Source of the DNA: Elgaria multicarinata webbii
Lineage: Eukaryota > Chordata > Lepidosauria > Squamata > Anguidae
Length of the DNA: 64,000 nt
Assembly (NCBI RefSeq): GCF_023053635.1
Contig: NC_086178.1
Span: 45,592,726-45,656,725 of the forward strand
Direction of reading: 5' to 3'
In this document: positions 59,428 through 64,000 of the stretch, piece after piece
How positions within the stretch are numbered: the first letter of the stretch is position 1
Layout: every line of letters begins with the position of its first letter
Notes under the pieces: model-generated
The model's database searches: none
What the model was told of the DNA's origin: nothing
Seen by the model: the letters and a program-made list of their open reading frames with translations, nothing else
Program-made: the position numbers and the translations under genes

Positions 59428-61200
59428 AGTAGACAACAAAACCAGAGTAAGGGGGAAGGTGCCCATGTCCATCACAATGTACATCAACCACAAGAACCAA
59501 TGAACTGGAGGGGGAAGGAAAAGGGGCAGGGTGGGGCGAGCACAGTGACAATACCTGGAAGCGCGAGCTACGCTTGCATGTGAAAGTGACCAGCACTTGA
59601 CGTGCTAATGAAACGGAGGTGGAAATCGTGGATGCATACCAGGAAAAAAAGTAGGTGTGATGGAGCTCTTTCCCCATCTTTAAATCATTCCCATCCTTTC
59701 TCCCATCCATGGCTAATAGGAGCTTCGGGGCAGGGTGTGTGTGATTTCCATCGGGTGTGTATCCTCCTTCCTCAGTGTTGCAGCCCCAATTCAAATTCGG
59801 GGGCTTCCACAGGTGCTTTTAATCAAAGCAAAATAAAGTGAAGATCCAATCATGAATCTCCCGTCCCATGTCTAGTTTGGCTCTTGACCTCTAACTGTTC
59901 TAGATGCCTGCACCCTTTTACCATTAGAATCCAAATAGGATGTTTGCATCTATCAAATATGCAAGAGCTTTCACAAGTATGACCTATATTATCCTGTGTG
60001 GTTATTCATGTAAGGGTCTATGCATTCATAGAAGAGTGTCAAGAATAGCAGTGACTGGTTTAACTGCAGGCTGCTCCTTTTTAAAATTTTCATTCATGGT
60101 TACTGTAGGAACTTGGTAGACTGCAGAATAACTTCTCATTCAGGCAAAGTATGACATCTGTGCTTGTAATCGAATGGGAATATGCACACGAATGCAAATG
60201 TGTCTGTGCATTATTCAAGGAAGTACTTTGTGATTTGCTTTCGTCGTCTTCTTGTTGTTGTTGTTACATTGCTCAATGCCAGATTTCAGTGAAAAGGTGC
60301 CTTCCCTTGAAAAGACAAAGCCGCACTTTTCTTTCTGGGTTTTCCCAAAGCATTGGGGCCAGTCTTTCTGCTTTTATTAGCCCCCCTCCTCTTTTTCAGT
60401 ATTTGTCCACATTTCACACTGTTTAAAAAGAAAACAACTTTAAACATCTGTTCCTGTACTTTTTAAGATGGAAAGAAAGCGACTGTTGAAAATAGGTGGG
60501 GGGGGGGAGGGGATATGGCAGATGTTAGTGAATTCTCTCCAAGGCAGATGTCTGGTTTGGGATTTTTTTTAAAAAAAGTTCCTTTAAGAATTCATGGCTA
60601 CGGCTCCTCTCTGACTTAGGACACGCGACTGCTCAGCAAGTGCAGGGACGTGGGAAAATGCTATTACACAAAGAGCTTATTCAAACAAACCTAATAGCTG
60701 TGAAGAATCTAATAACCAGCAGGAAAATGGACAGCAAGCCCACAAGTGCGACAGGGGGAGAAAATTAACCCTTTCTGTATTTCCTGTGCAGAATAAGAGA
60801 GAGAGAGAGAGAGAGTTTCCATGTAACACTTGTCGACAAATGTTGTCCACATCTGCATTCTGGCATAACAGCTTTGCAAGAATGGGCTTCGTATTCCAAT
60901 CCAGCATTTCCACAGGTTCATAAAAATGGACTGAACAATGTCCAGACTTTTGTAATTTTGCCAAGAGTCCAGATATTTTTAAAAACTAATTTGCGCAAAG
61001 CTTGTGTCTGTGTCAAGACTCAAAGCCTGCTTTGGCTCTTGAACCGATGGCCCAAGGGACACTGGACAAGCATTTAGCCTGCCTACATCCACCATCGGTT
61101 CTGGCACAGAAAGGGGTGGGTACTCCAGAGAGAGCAGCCTTATTAGTCAACGAGAACTCCTTGCATTAATATGCCAAAGAAGGTCAGGCCTAGGACCCTA
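59428..61200. other. Upstream spacer of the hes8-like gene
   Basis: No gene. 60590-60960 is repeat-poor and holds the RBPJ/HES motif pair listed separately. (GA)n at about 60796-60814. Confidence 0.35.
60622..60656. promoter_or_regulatory. Candidate Notch/HES element: CACGCG plus CGTGGGAA
   Basis: CACGCG (60622-60627) is the class C site bound by HES/HEY repressors. CGTGGGAA (60649-60656) is a perfect RBPJ/CSL consensus. They are 21 bp apart, about 6.2 kb upstream of the hes8-like TATA box, in a repeat-free stretch. Function is inference. Confidence 0.3.
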
Positions 61201-61204
61201 TTAA

Positions 61205-61785
61205 TCAGGGGTGCGCAATTTATGGCCCTTGAGATGTTTTGGCCTACAACTCCCAGCATCTCTCACCATTGGCTTTGCTGGCTTCGACTGATGGGAATTG
61301 TAGGTGAAAACATATGTTGCCCAGCCCTCCAATAAAAGCTTCTACATCAGGTATGCTTGCTATTTTGGACAAATAAGAGATCTGCTTTCTTTGGCTATGG
61401 ATTGCCCTCACCCTTAAGTACACAGTAGTGAGTTCTGGGGTGTGGTGTGGAGTGGGTGGGACTGAATATGAGAAATGGCCCAATCAGAGGCCACTGAGAT
61501 CAAAGAGGAGACTCCAGCCAACTAAGCCCTGATATGAGCATCTTGTGGAATTCTTCCATCCTATTAGGTGCTTAAGAAAAATATCAGTGTATACCTGCCT
61601 TCCCCAAACTGGTGCCTTCCAGATGTTTTGGACTACAACTTTGGCTGTAATCTGCCCAGAGAAATTAGTTACCGGATGGTTTAGAAATCTACTAAATAAA
61701 TAAACTCCCAGCTGTTCTGACCATTGGCCATGGTGACCTGAGCTAAAATTCAAAACCTCTGGAGGACACTGAGAAGGCTGGTGTA
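61205..61785. repeat. Palindromic MITEs, one split by a LINE tail
   Basis: 61205-61330 is one copy (TTTTGGCCTACAACTCCCAG with an inverted half). 61595-61785 is another, interrupted at about 61641-61703 by a LINE tail (AATCTGCCCAGAGAAATTAG ... TAAATAAATAA) with AACT on both sides. Confidence 0.7.
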
Positions 61786-62154
61786 TATTATAAAATCAAA
61801 GAGATGTATGACTTCACAGAGGTGCAAATGTACTAGTCAACTGAACAGTCGTTTCTCATCTTATGTGCTCACTAGTAGTGATGCTGCTGTTCCAGATCCA
61901 ATTTCACAAAGCCTTTGGGAGAACCCACTTTAAATGAAGTTGATGTAGCTGGCCTATTTACGGCCTATTTACATGAGATATCATTGCTCGATATTCATTT
62001 AAACCACGATGATTTCTTTTAATTGAAATGGTGTTTTAAAAGCCCCAAAGTGGTTCAATAAATGGATTTATTTATTACATTTTATGTCACCCATCCCCCA
62101 AGATACGCAGGGCAGCTCGCATGGATAGTTGAAGAGAAAATGACTGGACCACAT

Positions 62155-62600
62155 ATTATTATTATTATTATTATTATTAGTAGTAGTAGTAGTAGTATCC
62201 TGCCATTTGCCCAATACTGGAACTCAAGGCGGCCTTACAAAATTTAAAACATATACATTTTAAAACCTATGAATAGAAATATACAAAAGTTTAAAATATA
62301 TTCCAATATTAAAACATTTAAAATACATGACAATTTTAAAAGTCCTTAGCACAGATGGAGGCCCGGATTAATCACCAAAGGCCTGCTGGAACAAAAAAGG
62401 TTGTCTGCCTCTGAAAGCACATCAAAGAGGGAGCCAGTCTAGCTTCCCTGGGAAGAGAGTTCCAGAGCACTGGGGCTGCCACCGAGAAGGCCCTCTCCCG
62501 TGTTTCCACCAGTCATGCCTGTGATGGTGGTGGGACTGAAAGAAGGGCTTCCCCCAGAAGATCTCAAAGCGCAGGCAGGCTCATAAGGGAGCTTTATGGA
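62155..62600 (-). mobile_element. L2-like LINE 3' end, copy of 18070-18616
   Basis: An ATT/AGT microsatellite (62155-62198), then CCAATACTGGAACTCAAGG, TTTAAAACATA, and GAGGGAGCCAGTCTAGCTTC as in the first copy. Confidence 0.65.
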
Positions 62601-63077
62601 AGAGCAGGGATTTGAAGTTTTGTGTCCCTAATCCTAGCACATCACTTGCTCCAGCATAGCGCACTGGCTTTCCATTCAGTTTCAGTAACACTCTGGTCAG
62701 CAACTAATTTGTAACAGTCCTGTGCTATGTCTTGTGCATGAGGGTTCATAAGGAGAATATTCTGACAGGGCATCCATTACTTCTCACATCAGAAAAGAAG
62801 AGAATCTTGCCCTGCATGAGAAAAAGCAGCTGAGATACTAGCAGAAAGACCTTGGTATATGTAGATGGAGGAGGCAGATGAGCTTGAAATGGAATGACAG
62901 ACCACCACTGCGTATCTTCATTCTAGCAGGCATTTTTCAGCCAAACCCAAGACTTAGGAGAGAATTGTGTGGAGTGGCTAGGAAGATTTTCAGTGTCACA
63001 TGAAGTTGATGAATGTTGAAGATAAGTGATCTGGGTCTGGGCCTGAGAAGGATGGATGACTACTTGACCATGGATGG

Positions 63078-63310
63078 AAAGGACAGTTGCTCAGTGGTAG
63101 AGCAACACATGTGTTGTATGCAGAAGGTTCCAGGTTCAGCCCCTGACATCTTCAGGTAGGGCTGTGGAAGATCCCTGCTTGAAATCCTATAGAGCAGGGA
63201 TGGGTAAGTTGCCCACCTCTGCTTGTAGAGCCATTGCTGGTCAATGTAGACAATACTGAGCTAGATGGTTCTGGTGGTCTGACTCATTATAAGGCAGCTT
63301 CCTATGAAAG
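63078..63310 (+). mobile_element. tRNA-derived SINE
   Basis: TTGCTCAGTGGTAGAGCAAC (A-box), GGTTCAGCCCC (B-box) and the ATTATAAGGCAGCTTCCTAT 3' block. Confidence 0.75.
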
Positions 63311-63580
63311 CATACAGCTGCCAAAATGTTGGGATTACTAAGCAATGCTGAGATTGCACAGTATGGACATGGACATACCAGTAATCTGTAGCATGCCTTC
63401 TATATATCTTCCAAAGAGATATAGCTTCCTCTGTGGAAGATAAACAGAAGATAGTCACTTGTGATATTCTCCATATCACCCCATGGGTGAGAATTCAAAG
63501 ATGTACATAAAGGTACTTTTGAAAGTTCTTTCAGGTTCAGCTGAGAATTTTCCTAAATACCTCAGCTTTACCTGACCTGG

Positions 63581-63737
63581 GGGGGGGGGGAATCTACACT
63601 ACTGCTTTTAAAGCACTTTGAAAACATTTTGAAAACTGTATATGCAGTGTGTCCTGGGCCCCAACAGTTGTCAAAACTGTTATAAAGCGCTTTAGAGTGC
63701 TTTAAAGCAGTAGTGTAGATTCCCCCCCCCCCAGTCT
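63581..63737. mobile_element. Palindromic MITE with G/C-run ends
   Basis: AATCTACACTACTGC and GCAGTAGTGTAGATT face each other around a CCAACAGTTG centre. It is the same element as 45009-45158, here with extended G and C runs at its two ends. Confidence 0.8.
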
Positions 63738-64000
63738 GCCTCCACTCTCTCCTAACATTTCATAGCTTAATCTTGCTACTTATGTGCCAGTTCTTGGCTT
63801 CTCCCTCATCCCTGGATTTTCTGGGTGTGGGCTATGTGTGATCTCATGCCAATACCTATTACAGATCCCATGAAAAGTGCTTCACCCATTTTGTAGGAGT
63901 GGAGAGGGCACAGAGTGAGGTAGGTTATAGGAAATTGATGGTGCCTGATGCAACTCTGACTACAATCATGAAACCCCCCTCACCCAAAAAAGAATGTGTA

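Overview
This window is a stretch of vertebrate nuclear genome, almost certainly from a squamate reptile (lizard or snake). The reasons are two spliced HES-family genes with canonical GT-AG introns, tRNA-derived SINEs of the Sauria type, CR1 and L2-like LINE remnants, a Penelope-like retroelement, and a very dense population of short palindromic hAT-like and other non-autonomous DNA transposons. There are no operons, and nothing bacterial or viral is intact. The species cannot be fixed from the sequence alone.

Only two protein-coding genes could be supported, both on the minus strand. HES6 occupies 14484-16689 (coding part) and a second HES gene of the hes8/her8a type occupies 47519-54247. 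Each has four coding exons, the same intron phases (0, 0, 1), a bHLH, an Orange domain and a terminal WRPW. They form a head-to-tail tandem pair about 31 kb apart. Immediately upstream of each gene lies an ungapped 32-bp block with 26 identical bases. It contains a TATA box and a SOX-POU-like composite motif, which suggests an inherited core promoter. The hes8-like promoter also has a perfect RBPJ/CSL consensus, in line with Notch input.

Layout: 1-12.9 kb is intergenic DNA with SINEs, MITEs and a GC-rich mobile element (7485-8226). 12.9-17.1 kb is HES6 with its probable 3' UTR and CpG island. 17.3-47 kb is a repeat-rich spacer holding LINE fragments, a solo LTR (22415-22830) nested in a DNA element, many palindromic MITEs, and a 1.36-kb GC-rich hAT element (37996-39356) built from about four palindromic ~240-bp units. 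46.9-54.4 kb is the hes8-like gene, with a partial 3' UTR duplication and a 4.7-kb third intron full of MITEs. 54.4-64 kb is upstream DNA with a broken Penelope-like element (about 56.0-58.8 kb), a second GC-rich hAT element (58816-59419), and a candidate Notch/HES-responsive segment near 60.6 kb.

The two genes probably act in the same process. HES6 is known to promote neurogenesis and myogenesis by antagonising HES1, while hes8/her8a is a neural Hes-type repressor in fish and frogs. The statements about shared regulation are inferences from motif layout, not from measured activity.
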